Assembly (NCBI RefSeq): GCF_000382065.1
Contig: NZ_KB907507.1
Coordinates: forward strand, 1 to 64,000
DNA from: Stenotrophomonas hibiscicola ATCC 19867
Lineage (GTDB): Bacteria; Pseudomonadota; Gammaproteobacteria; Xanthomonadales; Xanthomonadaceae
Direction: 5' to 3'
Length of the DNA stretch: 64,000 nt
The translations under genes were made by a program, and so were the position numbers. Under the pieces are notes generated by a model, which was given only the letters and a program-made list of their open reading frames with translations, was not told where the DNA came from and ran no database searches. Shown here in pieces: positions 9,393-17,599 of the stretch (the first letter of the stretch is position 1; each line of letters starts with the position of its first letter).

Positions 9393-9545
9393 CTGCTCCC
9401 TCCCCCACGTCGGGATGCAGGGCCATCGTGCGGGCTGCGAAAGCACTTTGCACGCTGCACTGCAAAACAGAACCGGCGGGTATGGGTGAGCCCCCTGGGG
9501 GAAAAGCCATTCCACGAAGGTAGAACCCCCCGTACGGATGAGGAT
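9358..9545 (-). ncRNA. Candidate small RNA in the glnE / CoA-transferase gap
   Basis: The gap between glnE and the CoA-transferase gene (9199-9583) has no supported coding sequence, but it ends leftward in a strong intrinsic terminator (9358-9392). Further right, around 9490-9501, a C-rich/G-rich dyad (CCCCCTGGGGG) could form a second hairpin. A minus-strand RNA of about 100-190 nt would explain both. The 5' end is a guess and I recognise no RNA family. Alternatively, the terminator could insulate glnE from antisense reading. Confidence 0.33.
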
Positions 9546-9583
9546 GGCCGATAATCGGGATTCCCCCCAGAAACACTGTCGTC

Positions 9584-11098
9584 ATGTCTGTTGATCGCAT
9601 CGCCAACGCGCGTCTCCGTGACCGCGTGGTCTCCGCCGAGGCCGCAGCCGCGCTGATCCAGCCCGGTGAAACCGTGGCCATGAGCGGCTTTACCGGCTCC
9701 GGGTATCCCAAGGCCGTTCCCGTGGAACTGGCCCGCCGCATCGAAGCGGTGCACGCCCAGGGCAATCCCTTCCAGATCAAGCTGATGACCGGCGCGTCGA
9801 CCGCGCCGGAACTCGATGGCGCGCTGGCCAAGGCCGATGGCATCGCCATGCGCATGCCGTTCCAGAGCGACCCGGACGCGCGCAACCGCATCAACGAGGG
9901 CAAGCTGGATTACATCGACATCCACCTCAGCCACGTTGCCCAGCACGTGTGGTTCGGTTTCTACGGCGAGATCGACACCGCCGTGATCGAAGTCTCGGCC
10001 ATCCGCGAGGACGGTTCGCTGGTGCCCTCCACTTCGGTCGGCAACAACAAGACCTGGCTGGACCTGGCCAAGAAGGTGATCGTCGAGGTCAACGAATGGC
10101 AGCCGGCCGGCGTCGACGGCATGCATGACATCTACTACGGCACCGCGCTGCCGCCGCACCGCAAGCCGATTCCGCTGGTGAACGCCAACGACCGCATCGG
10201 CGACACCGCGCTGCGCTGCGACCCGGACAAGATCGTGGCGGTGGTGCGCACCAACGGCCCGGACCGCAACAGCCCGTTCAGCCCGATCGATGCGACCAGC
10301 GAGCAGATCGCCTCGCACCTGATCGAGTTCCTGCAGCACGAGGTGAAGAAGGGCCGCCTGCCGCCGAACCTGCTGCCGCTGCAGTCGGGCGTGGGCAACA
10401 TCCCCAATGCCGTGCTGGCCGGCCTGGCCAAGAGTGGTTTCCGCGACCTGGCCGCGTTCACCGAAGTGATCCAGGACGGCATGCTCGACCTGCTGCGCGA
10501 TGGCGTGCTGAGCTACGCCTCGTGCACCGGCTTCGCGCTGAGCCCGCAGGCCAACGAGACGTTCAAGGAGAACATCGATTTCTACCGCGAGCGCATCATC
10601 ATGCGTACGCAGGAAATCTCCAACCATCCGGAACTGGTGCGCCGCCTGGGCTGCATCGGCATGAACGGCATGATCGAGGTGGACATCTACGGCAACGTCA
10701 ATTCGACGCACGTGATGGGCACGCGCATCATGAACGGCATCGGCGGTTCGGGTGACTTTGCCCGCAATGGTTTCCTGTCAGCGTTCCTGAGCCCGTCCAC
10801 CGCCAAGAACGGCACCATCTCGGCGATCGTGCCGATGGCCAGCCATGTCGATCACACCGAGCACGATGTGTCGGTGATCGTCACCGAACAGGGCCTGGCC
10901 GACCTGCGCGGGCTGACCCCGCGCAAGCGCGCGCAGGTACTGATCGACAACTGCGCGCACCCGGATTTCCGGCCGCAGTTGCAGGATTACTTCGACCGTG
11001 CCAGCCGCGAGAGCTACGGCAAGCACACCCCGCACCTGCTGCCGGAAGCGCTGTCGTGGCACCAGCGCTGGCTGGATACCGGCACGATGAAGGGCTGA
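9584..11098 (+). CDS. Succinyl-CoA:acetate CoA-transferase / acetyl-CoA hydrolase family
   Basis: This 504-residue class I CoA-transferase is of the AarC/Cat1/Ach1 branch, which moves CoA between succinyl-CoA and acetate and so detoxifies acetate and bypasses succinyl-CoA synthetase. The catalytic glutamate is visible as Glu294 in FTEVIQDGM, the number used for AarC. The oxyanion loop GVGNIPNAV precedes it, and the C-terminal domain has NGIGGSGDFARN. Length is normal. It stands alone between repeat clusters. True acetyl-CoA hydrolase activity cannot be excluded by eye. Confidence 0.92.
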   Translation: MSVDRIANARLRDRVVSAEAAAALIQPGETVAMSGFTGSGYPKAVPVELARRIEAVHAQGNPFQIKLMTGASTAPELDGALAKADGIAMRMPFQSDPDARNRINEGKLDYIDIHLSHVAQHVWFGFYGEIDTAVIEVSAIREDGSLVPSTSVGNNKTWLDLAKKVIVEVNEWQPAGVDGMHDIYYGTALPPHRKPIPLVNANDRIGDTALRCDPDKIVAVVRTNGPDRNSPFSPIDATSEQIASHLIEFLQHEVKKGRLPPNLLPLQSGVGNIPNAVLAGLAKSGFRDLAAFTEVIQDGMLDLLRDGVLSYASCTGFALSPQANETFKENIDFYRERIIMRTQEISNHPELVRRLGCIGMNGMIEVDIYGNVNSTHVMGTRIMNGIGGSGDFARNGFLSAFLSPSTAKNGTISAIVPMASHVDHTEHDVSVIVTEQGLADLRGLTPRKRAQVLIDNCAHPDFRPQLQDYFDRASRESYGKHTPHLLPEALSWHQRWLDTGTMKG

Positions 11099-11109
11099 CG
11101 CCCGCGGCT

Positions 11110-11218
11110 GTAGAGTCGAGCCATGCTCGACTCTACAGCCCAGTGCAGCCGAGCATGGCTCGGCTCTACAAAGGGGCCGCTCCGCAGAATCCCTGTAGAG
11201 CCGAGCCCACGCTCGGCT
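11110..11218. repeat. SMAG-type repeat triplet
   Basis: An almost perfect palindrome with GTAG heads at both ends lies at 11110-11136, an inverted unit at 11147-11169 and a plus-strand unit at 11195-11218. The cluster lies between the convergent CoA-transferase and hglS genes. Confidence 0.87.
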
Positions 11219-11232
11219 CCACGGCAAGCGGT

Positions 11233-12594
11233 TTACCCGCGCAGCGCCGCCAGCGATTCGGCCTGCAGCCGCTCGTAGATCTCGAACTCGTCGTTCACCG
11301 CCACGCCCAATGCCTGCTCGAAGGCCTCGCGGTTGGCATGCGCGGCATAGGCGCGCTGTTCTTCGCCACCCAGGTTCGACTGGAAGATGCCCGCGGCGCT
11401 GACCGGCAGGAAATCCTCGTAGACGATCGGGTCAGCCGTCGCCAGGCCGGCGGCCACCAGCACTTCAGCGGGCAGATCGGCCACGCGCTCCGGCGCGGCG
11501 CGGCCGGCGTCGGTCAGCTGGTAGCGGTAATACCCCAGGCCTTCCTGGCGCAGCGTGTCATGGTCATCCGGGAAGCTGGCGAACACCGCCTGCAGGCGCT
11601 GGCCGTAGTCGCCGCCGGTGCTGCCTTCGCCACCGGCGTCGCGGGCCTGCGACAACAGTTGGTCGTACAGCGCGCGGCCCTTCGGGGTCAGCGCCAGGCC
11701 GCGTTGTTCGATCTCGCCGAAGCGCGCAGTATGCGTGCCGGCGTCACCACCTTCGGCATCCGGGAAATGAACGGCTTCTTCCAGGGCCTTGAAGCTGGTC
11801 TGGCGCAGCAGGATCGGGCAGGCACGGCGCGGCGGACCTTCGATGACCGCCTTGGCCGCCATGCCGTGCTCGATCATTGCCGCCTGCGCCGCGTCGATGT
11901 CCAGCGTTCGCGGGGTCAGGTGGTTGATGTGCGGGCCACGGAAGCTGACCACGTCGGCCACCAGCCGGTGCGCGTTGTGCAGCGCGCGGTAGGTCGGCAG
12001 GTCGACCGTGGCGTCACCATGCCAGCGGAAGGTTTCCAGTGCTTCATCGACGAAGCGCTCGGCATCGGCCTGCGACAGGCCGCCGTCACGCTCGGCCTGC
12101 TCGATCAGTGCCAGTGCGCCGTCGGTAAAGATGCGGCGGCGTGACAGGATCTTCGCCGACTCGGCACGCAGCGCTTCATCCTCGATCAGTTCCAGGCGCA
12201 GCAGCGAGGTGAACACGCGGAACGGATTCTGTGCCAGCGCCGCGCCGGTGAGTGGGCGGAACGCGGTGGAGTGCACCGGCACGCCGGCCACCGACAGGTC
12301 GTAGTAGCCGACGGGGTACATGCCCATCACCGCGAACAGGCGGCGCAGCGTCGCCAGCTCCTGCGCGGTGCCGACGCGGATCGCGCCATGACGCTCTTCA
12401 TCCAGCCGCGCACGCTCGTCGTTGCGCTGCAGCTGCGCGGCCAGCGCCGGGTCATTGGCAAGCACCTGCGCGTTGATCCGCTCCACCAGTTCCACCAGCG
12501 TGCCATACAGCGGAACTTCGGTGCGGTACATGCGGGACATGGCCTGCGCAAACAGGCGGCGGATCACATCAGGCGAAACGAAAGAGGCGCTCAT
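11233..12594 (-). CDS. hglS: 2-oxoadipate dioxygenase/decarboxylase (DUF1338, YdcJ-like)
   Basis: This is a 453-residue DUF1338 protein like HglS, the Fe(II) enzyme that converts 2-oxoadipate to D-2-hydroxyglutarate in D-lysine catabolism. His69 (in ERHGAIR, with Arg73), His225 (in HINHLTPRT) and Glu294 (in FGEIEQRGLALT) fall where the metal triad and substrate arginine of HglS are found. Length is normal. No other lysine-catabolism gene is beside it. The ATG at 12594 gives the expected N-terminus. Confidence 0.9.
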   Translation of the reverse strand: MSASFVSPDVIRRLFAQAMSRMYRTEVPLYGTLVELVERINAQVLANDPALAAQLQRNDERARLDEERHGAIRVGTAQELATLRRLFAVMGMYPVGYYDLSVAGVPVHSTAFRPLTGAALAQNPFRVFTSLLRLELIEDEALRAESAKILSRRRIFTDGALALIEQAERDGGLSQADAERFVDEALETFRWHGDATVDLPTYRALHNAHRLVADVVSFRGPHINHLTPRTLDIDAAQAAMIEHGMAAKAVIEGPPRRACPILLRQTSFKALEEAVHFPDAEGGDAGTHTARFGEIEQRGLALTPKGRALYDQLLSQARDAGGEGSTGGDYGQRLQAVFASFPDDHDTLRQEGLGYYRYQLTDAGRAAPERVADLPAEVLVAAGLATADPIVYEDFLPVSAAGIFQSNLGGEEQRAYAAHANREAFEQALGVAVNDEFEIYERLQAESLAALRG

Positions 12595-12689
12595 CAGTCA
12601 CTCGATTACGGAAACGGGGAACAGCTCGGAACCGTATTGTCGCCGGAGCGCCCGGCGGCGGCGATACGCAGAGCAACATAAGGAAACCG

Positions 12690-12762
12690 GTAGTGCCGGC
12701 CGCTGGCCGGCAACCTCCGGATGCCTGGAATGGTGCAGGCGCCGGCCAGCGGCCGGCACTAC
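12690..12762. repeat. SMAG-type REP pair, inverted
   Basis: GTAGTGCCGGCC-class units lie at 12690-12712 (plus) and 12741-12762 (minus). The second supplies the TAG stop of the leftward gene ending at 12759. Confidence 0.88.
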
Positions 12763-13247
12763 CGCTTGAGCTGGCGCTTCAGGGTGGCATCCAGCGTGAT
12801 CGGCCGGTCCCAGTGCTGGTAGCTGGCCACGATGGCATGGCGCACAGCCCGGTAGTGCAGATTGTCCGGCTTGGTGGGCATGCGCTTGACCAACGCCTCC
12901 CAGCCGCCCTCCGGGTCCTGGCTGAAGGCACGCACGCTGTCGCGGCAGGTCTGGCCACTGGCCTTGGCCCAGAAGCAGGCGAAATAGATGTCTCCGGCCT
13001 GCCAGCCGTGGGTGGTGAACAGCGCGCTGATGTAGCCGCGCGGCACGTCGGCATAGCGCGACACTTCGTCGAGGAAAGCGTCGGGGTAGCGTTCGGCGTA
13101 ATGGTTGATGTCCCGCAGCTGGGCATCGACCCAGCTGTCGCCGGTGTCCACTTCGTAGGCGCTTGAGCGCTCGGCGGTCTGCTGGGCCAGCACGGTGGCC
13201 GGCGCCAACAGCAGGGACAACATCAGCGCGCGCAGTCGGTGGTTCAT
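12759..13247 (-). CDS. Hypothetical secreted protein, 162 aa
   Basis: The product has a signal peptide (hydrophobic LMLSLLLAPATVLA, cleavage near AQQ). The mature domain contains two Cys (in FACFWAKASGQTC) that could pair. I place the start at 13247 because the upstream in-frame extension is low-complexity Arg/Pro and would bury the signal peptide. The C-terminus (RQLKR) ends at a TAG contributed by a SMAG repeat. The family is not recognised, and it is a monocistron or the tail of the HAD gene transcript 31 bp upstream. Confidence 0.7.
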   Translation of the reverse strand: MNHRLRALMLSLLLAPATVLAQQTAERSSAYEVDTGDSWVDAQLRDINHYAERYPDAFLDEVSRYADVPRGYISALFTTHGWQAGDIYFACFWAKASGQTCRDSVRAFSQDPEGGWEALVKRMPTKPDNLHYRAVRHAIVASYQHWDRPITLDATLKRQLKR

Positions 13248-13278
13248 GCCCCGATTCTGCCGCAGCCGACGGGCCCTG

Positions 13279-14028
13279 TCAGGCCGCAGCGGCCTTGGCC
13301 TCGATCGCCGCCAGTGCGGCCGGCCAGTCGTGGGCGGTATCGGCAGTGACCATGCGCGGTTCGTCGTCGGCCACGCCATGCTGGGTCTCGTGGGCCCAGG
13401 TCACTGCGTACGGGGTATGCACGCCCCAGCCACCCAGGGTGACCACCGGCTCGATGTCCGAGCGCAGCGAGTTGCCGACCATCACGAAGCGCTGCATCGG
13501 CAGGTCGAATTCGGCCAGCACGCGGGCGTAGGTCTCCGGGTCCTTCTCGGAAACGATCTCGATGCGCGGGAAGAGCTCGGCCAGGTTGGCGACCTTGATC
13601 TTCGATTCCTGGTGGAACAGGTCGCCCTTGGTGATCAGCACCACCGGGTAGTGCTCGGCGATGGCCGCCACCGCTTCGCGCACACCGTCGATCAGCTCGA
13701 CCGGGTGGCGCAGGGTGTCGTGGCCAATCTCCAGGATGCGCTGGATGTCCTTGGCCTCGATGCGCTGGCCGGTGATGTCGATGGCCGCTTCGATCATCGA
13801 CAGGGTCATGCTCTTGACGCCGTAGCCGAAGGTGCCCAGGTGGCGCTGCTGCACTTCCAGCAGGTGGCGCGCGGTCTGGGTGTCATGCACGTCGACGTAG
13901 CGCGACAGCAGGTCAAGATAATCCTGCTCGGCCTTGCGGTAGTAGTCCTCGCTCTTCCACAGCGTATCGTCACCGTCAAAACCGACCAGGCCGATGGCGC
14001 GCGACGGCGCAGGCGTGGAGGTGTTCAT
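13279..14028 (-). CDS. HAD-superfamily hydrolase (YjjG/REG-2 type)
   Basis: This 249-residue phosphatase of the haloacid dehalogenase superfamily has a helical C1 cap. Motif I is FDGDDTLW (nucleophile Asp18, acid/base Asp20), motif II lies in VLITKGD, and motif III/IV in MVGNSLRSDIEP. Such enzymes dephosphorylate small phosphate esters, often nucleotides or sugar phosphates; the substrate is unknown. The ATG at 14028 gives a normal length. The next leftward gene follows after 31 bp. Confidence 0.87.
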   Translation of the reverse strand: MNTSTPAPSRAIGLVGFDGDDTLWKSEDYYRKAEQDYLDLLSRYVDVHDTQTARHLLEVQQRHLGTFGYGVKSMTLSMIEAAIDITGQRIEAKDIQRILEIGHDTLRHPVELIDGVREAVAAIAEHYPVVLITKGDLFHQESKIKVANLAELFPRIEIVSEKDPETYARVLAEFDLPMQRFVMVGNSLRSDIEPVVTLGGWGVHTPYAVTWAHETQHGVADDEPRMVTADTAHDWPAALAAIEAKAAAA

Positions 14029-14062
14029 CGTGCAAGGATACAGGGGCCGTGGTGACGAAAAA

Positions 14063-14090
14063 AACCCGGGCGGCCGAAGCCGCCCGGGTT
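14063..14090 (-). terminator. Intrinsic terminator of the EF-hand gene
   Basis: A perfect 12-bp GC-rich stem (14063-14074 with 14079-14090) has a CGAA loop and is followed leftward by seven T. It ends the leftward transcript of the EF-hand gene, 22 bp past its stop. Confidence 0.9.
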
Positions 14091-14112
14091 CCCATACGCC
14101 CCGATACAGGTC

Positions 14113-14529
14113 TTACCTGCCCTGCGCACCCTGCGCTGCGCCGCCGGCGCCGGCCTGCTGGGCGGCCACATAGGCCTTGTACTCATCGGCGCTCAGCTCA
14201 CCGTCCTTGTTGGTATCGGCCTGGTCGAACACCTGGGCCAGGCCGGCGTTCACCTGCGCCTCGGTCTTGCTGATGGTGCCGTTGCCATCGGTATCGATGC
14301 TGGCCCAGGTCTGGCCACCGCCGTTGGCCTGGGCCGAGGCCGCTGCGGCCGCATTGGTTGCCTGGTCAGCCGCCTGGCCCGCCTGTGCCGCTGCCTGCTG
14401 CGCCTGGGCGGCCTCGTTCTGTGCCTGCGCGGCCTGCTGCTTGGCCGACTGGGCCATCGCCGGGATGGCCAGCACGCTGCCGGCGGCGACGATCAGGGCG
14501 ATCAGGGGCTTGCGGTTGCGAATAGTCAT
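14113..14529 (-). CDS. Secreted EF-hand calcium-binding protein
   Basis: This is a 138-residue protein with a signal peptide cleaved after AMA (residue 26), then an Ala/Gln-rich helical or coiled-coil region (30-70) and two EF-hand loops. Loop 1 is D79-T-D81-G-N83-G-T-I-S-K-T-E90 and loop 2 is D105-T-N107-K-D109-G-E-L-S-A-D-E116, both with all calcium ligands and the position-12 Glu. The C-terminus is Gly/Ala/Gln-rich. It probably binds calcium in the periplasm; its role is unknown. It has its own terminator. Confidence 0.85.
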   Translation of the reverse strand: MTIRNRKPLIALIVAAGSVLAIPAMAQSAKQQAAQAQNEAAQAQQAAAQAGQAADQATNAAAAASAQANGGGQTWASIDTDGNGTISKTEAQVNAGLAQVFDQADTNKDGELSADEYKAYVAAQQAGAGGAAQGAQGR

Positions 14530-14761
14530 CAGGGGTGTCTCCTACCGATTGGGTGGTGTTGCGCGGCGTGTTGATTCCGCACGGCACCTACCCTGCCACC
14601 GCGTTTCTGAATCGATTTTGCGCCGCGATCGGCGCCCACACGCGCGATTAACCACTGGCCTCCACGCATGCTTTAGCGCGGTGGTTAGGGTGAAGTGAGT
14701 GGCTCATAAGATGCGCATTCAGCGCCTCTGCATTTAACCGGCAGGCAACGAAAAACCTGCG

Positions 14762-15133
14762 TCAGTCGACGGTTTTTTCCGATGACCGCGAACTGAACAA
14801 CACCCATGCAAGAGCAACACCGGCGAGCGCACCGGCGATTTCCAGCACCACACGGCTGCCGAGCTCGTTGGGATCGTGGATGGTGGCCAGGAAGATGCGC
14901 GCGTACAGCGGCGATTCCAGCCGCACGATGCCCATGTAGAACAGCTTCCATGCATCGATGCCGGCGGAGATGATCACGGCGATGACGCAGGACCAGCCGA
15001 TCGCATGCCCCGCTGTCCAGTGCAGGAGCCGGCACAGCTGCGACCACAGGAAGTACACCAGCAGCCCGACCAGCATGGCGATGGCGCCAGCTTCCAGGGT
15101 ACCGAGCAGGCCGAAGTGCAGAGGAAGGTTCAT
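14762..15133 (-). CDS. Hypothetical inner-membrane protein, 123 aa
   Basis: The product has three hydrophobic segments (about residues 12-32, 45-65 and 95-115). The start at 15133 (MNLPLHFGLL) is chosen over longer in-frame extensions because those run through a SMAG repeat and look non-coding. No family is recognised. It stands alone between the EF-hand gene and a repeat pair. Confidence 0.65.
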   Translation of the reverse strand: MNLPLHFGLLGTLEAGAIAMLVGLLVYFLWSQLCRLLHWTAGHAIGWSCVIAVIISAGIDAWKLFYMGIVRLESPLYARIFLATIHDPNELGSRVVLEIAGALAGVALAWVLFSSRSSEKTVD

Positions 15134-15200
15134 CGGGTGGGCAGGGATGAAGAGGCGGCCAGTGTAAGGGATCTGCCCCGGACCCGATCCGGTAGCCACA

Positions 15201-15291
15201 GTAGATCCACGCCATGCGTGGATGAATCTCCATCCAAATCGAATATCTCGACGATTGAACAAGGAGCAGCCGAGCATGGGCTCGGCTCTAC
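15201..15291. repeat. SMAG-type repeats of two subclasses
   Basis: A plus-strand GTAGATCCACGCC-class unit lies at 15201-15223 and an inverted GTAGAGCCGAGCC-class unit at 15268-15291. The two differ in core sequence, so they cannot pair as the usual dimers do. Confidence 0.85.
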
Positions 15292-15344
15292 AACGGACCA
15301 CGCGGGAAACTGTCAGAGGCGGGGCGGTGCCCTGCCGATACCGC

Positions 15345-16058
15345 CTAAAGCACTGGCACGTCGTACGCGGTGCCGGAATCCGGTTCGGGCTGCAGGGTGT
15401 AATGCCACCACTCCTGCGGATAGTTGACGAAGCCACGGCGCGCCATCGCCTGCACCAGCTGCTGGCGGTTCGCCTGCTGCACAGTGCTCAGCCCGCTCGT
15501 CTGCGTATGCGCACGTGGCCCGAAGAAGTCGAAGTCAGTGCCCATGTCCAACGGCGCACATGCACCGCTGCGGCAATCCAGCAGGCCCAGATCCACCGTG
15601 GCACCGCGGCTGTGGCCGGAGCGCTCGGCGATGTAGCCGTCAGCCAGCAGGCGTGGCTTGTCCAGATCCGGGTACTGCTGCGCCTTGCGCGAGAGCTCGC
15701 GCGGATCGTTCACCCAGGCCATGAACGCCTGCACCGAACGCACCGGCCGGTAGCAGTCGTAGAGGCGCAGGCCGAAGCCATCGGCGCGCAGGTCCTGTTC
15801 CACCTGTGCCAGTGCCTTTGCCACCGGCGCCAGCAGATAGCACGATGGCGCCTCGTAGCCGGGCACGCGCGCACCGGTGAAGTTGTTGGCACTCGCATAG
15901 CGGATATCGAGCTCGATGCGCGGCGACAAAGTGCGGATCTCCACCAGTCCGGCGCTGGCCGCGTCGGTGGCCGGTGAAACGCGCGGTGGCTCAGCGGCGC
16001 CGGTGGTCGCCGCCAGGGCAATCGCCAGTACGAGTGAAATGCAGGTCCTGGAAGTCAT
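15345..16058 (-). CDS. D-alanyl-D-alanine dipeptidase (M15, VanX/DdpX-like)
   Basis: This 237-residue zinc dipeptidase of family M15D hydrolyses D-Ala-D-Ala. Metal ligands His149 and Asp156 are in SGHSRGATVDL, and Glu216 and His219 are in QEWWHY. Arg104 (CYRPVRS) matches the transition-state arginine of VanX. A signal peptide (LVLAIALAATTGAA) suggests periplasmic action, like E. coli DdpX variants that scavenge cell-wall D-Ala. With the start at 16058 it overlaps the preceding beta-lactamase-fold gene by 68 bp, which supports co-transcription. No van regulatory genes are present, so a nutritional role is more likely than resistance. Confidence 0.9.
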   Translation of the reverse strand: MTSRTCISLVLAIALAATTGAAEPPRVSPATDAASAGLVEIRTLSPRIELDIRYASANNFTGARVPGYEAPSCYLLAPVAKALAQVEQDLRADGFGLRLYDCYRPVRSVQAFMAWVNDPRELSRKAQQYPDLDKPRLLADGYIAERSGHSRGATVDLGLLDCRSGACAPLDMGTDFDFFGPRAHTQTSGLSTVQQANRQQLVQAMARRGFVNYPQEWWHYTLQPEPDSGTAYDVPVL

Positions 16059-17544
16059 AGCTGAAGTCGATGTCCGGATCGATGGCGCGCAGGTCCAGTG
16101 TCGGTGCCGGGCCCTCGCCCGGCCGCAGCCACGCCTGTGCATCGTCACCCAGCGTATCCCAGCGCAGCAGCCAGCGCCCCTGCAGCTGCAGCACGGCTCC
16201 CTGCAGGCGGGGCGACTTGTCCACGCTGAAGCGCAGGCCGTCCTTGCCTGGGCACAGCGATGCGGGCCCCAGCCAGGGATCGCTGTAGCGTCCCTGCCAA
16301 CGCGGCAGATCGGAAGCCGACGCCTGCCGCGCATCCGACGTCGGCGGCCGCTGGTGCCCGGTTGCCGCACGAGCGGCCTGGTCCGCCTTCAGTTCGGCCA
16401 GGTATTCCATCGCCGGGCGCGCATCATTGGGGGCGGTGAAGCGTTTCAGTGCGGCCTGCATCAATGCGGTGCGCGCATCCTCGCCTTCACCGTTGATCAG
16501 CATCACCACGCCCACCTTGCGGTCAGGCAACAGCGCCAGCGACGAGTACATGCCCGACAGGGTGCCGGTGTGCGCCACCTTCCACTGCCCATCCATGTCC
16601 GACACCCGCCAGCCATAGCCGTAGCCATAGAAATGCGCGTTGTCCCAACGCCGCTGGCGTTCACCCAGCGCCATCGGCATGTGCAGGGTCCACAGCGTAC
16701 GGCGCTGCTCAGCGTCCAACCAGCCAGGTGCCAGGGCGGGATCGAGCAGCACCTGCATCCAGCGCGTCATGTCGCGCAGCGAACAACGGATGCCGCCGGC
16801 CGCCATCGACGGCAGGTCCGGGCTGATCGCTCCATCCGCGTTCACTACCGCGTTGCGATCACCGCGCCAGGCATGCGGCTGCGCCACGTTGCCCACGCGC
16901 TTCACCGACCACGCCCCCACCTGGCAGCGCGTCATGCCCAGTGGTTCGAACACCTGCTCGCGCATCAGCTGGTCGTACGGCTTGCCACCCGCTGCCGCCG
17001 CCACTTCCCCGGCCACCACGTACATCAGGTTGTCGTAGGCGTAGCGGCTGCGGAAGCTGCTGACCGGTTTCAGGTGCGCCAGCCCCGCGATGATGTCCGC
17101 ACGGGTGAACGCGTTCGGTTCCGGCCACAGCATCAGGTCACCGGCGCCCAGGCCCAGGCCGCTGTTGTGGATCAGCAGGTCGCGCACCTGCATCTGCTCG
17201 CCCACCCACGCATCGTGCATGCGGAAGCCCGGCAGATATTGCTGCACCGGATCCTCCCAGCGCAGCTTGCCCTGCTGCACCAGCCGCGCCAGCAGCGCGG
17301 CGGTCATCGCCTTGCTGTTGGAGGCGATCTTGAACAGCGTGTCCTGGTCGATGCGGCCGCCGTCGCCACGCGCGCCTTCGGCGTGGCGATAGACCACCTG
17401 CCCGTTGTCGACCACCGCCATGGCCAGCCCGGGCAGGTGCTCGTGCTGGACCACGGCGGCGACGTCGGCATCGAGGGAGGCGATATCGGTCGGCGAAGCG
17501 GACGGTGCGGCCAGTGCCGCCGCGACGATCAACAGGTGGTACAT
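15991..17544 (-). CDS. Serine hydrolase of the beta-lactamase/class C fold
   Basis: This 517-residue exported penicillin-binding-protein-like hydrolase has a signal peptide at 1-16, catalytic SNSK at 75-78, the second motif YDN at 170-172 and an HTG third motif in VAHTGTLSGMYSS. A C-terminal extension (about 390-517) resembles the DUF3471-type beta-barrel domain common in such esterases and D-aminopeptidases. Placed between a TonB receptor and a D-Ala-D-Ala dipeptidase, it may trim D-amino-acid peptides; this is inference. It starts 55 bp after the receptor gene and overlaps the dipeptidase gene. Confidence 0.88.
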   Translation of the reverse strand: MYHLLIVAAALAAPSASPTDIASLDADVAAVVQHEHLPGLAMAVVDNGQVVYRHAEGARGDGGRIDQDTLFKIASNSKAMTAALLARLVQQGKLRWEDPVQQYLPGFRMHDAWVGEQMQVRDLLIHNSGLGLGAGDLMLWPEPNAFTRADIIAGLAHLKPVSSFRSRYAYDNLMYVVAGEVAAAAGGKPYDQLMREQVFEPLGMTRCQVGAWSVKRVGNVAQPHAWRGDRNAVVNADGAISPDLPSMAAGGIRCSLRDMTRWMQVLLDPALAPGWLDAEQRRTLWTLHMPMALGERQRRWDNAHFYGYGYGWRVSDMDGQWKVAHTGTLSGMYSSLALLPDRKVGVVMLINGEGEDARTALMQAALKRFTAPNDARPAMEYLAELKADQAARAATGHQRPPTSDARQASASDLPRWQGRYSDPWLGPASLCPGKDGLRFSVDKSPRLQGAVLQLQGRWLLRWDTLGDDAQAWLRPGEGPAPTLDLRAIDPDIDFSYDFQDLHFTRTGDCPGGDHRRR

Positions 17545-17599
17545 GCGAGCAGCCCCTCCATTGCCCGCGCCGTCACGGTGGGCGGCGCGGATCGTGGCC

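Noticed and set aside
7129-9489. Long open frame (786 codons) opposite glnE
   Set aside because: It is antisense to a clear, full-length glnE and has Gln/Arg/Ala-rich, domain-free translation. Such shadows are expected at high third-position GC. The same holds for frames opposite bglX (31456-33444) and putA (52511-55798).
15345-16058. Glycopeptide resistance (vanX) gene
   Set aside because: The enzyme family fits, but there is no vanH, vanA or regulatory pair. The protein is exported and sits with murein-peptide genes, so a nutritional role is more likely.
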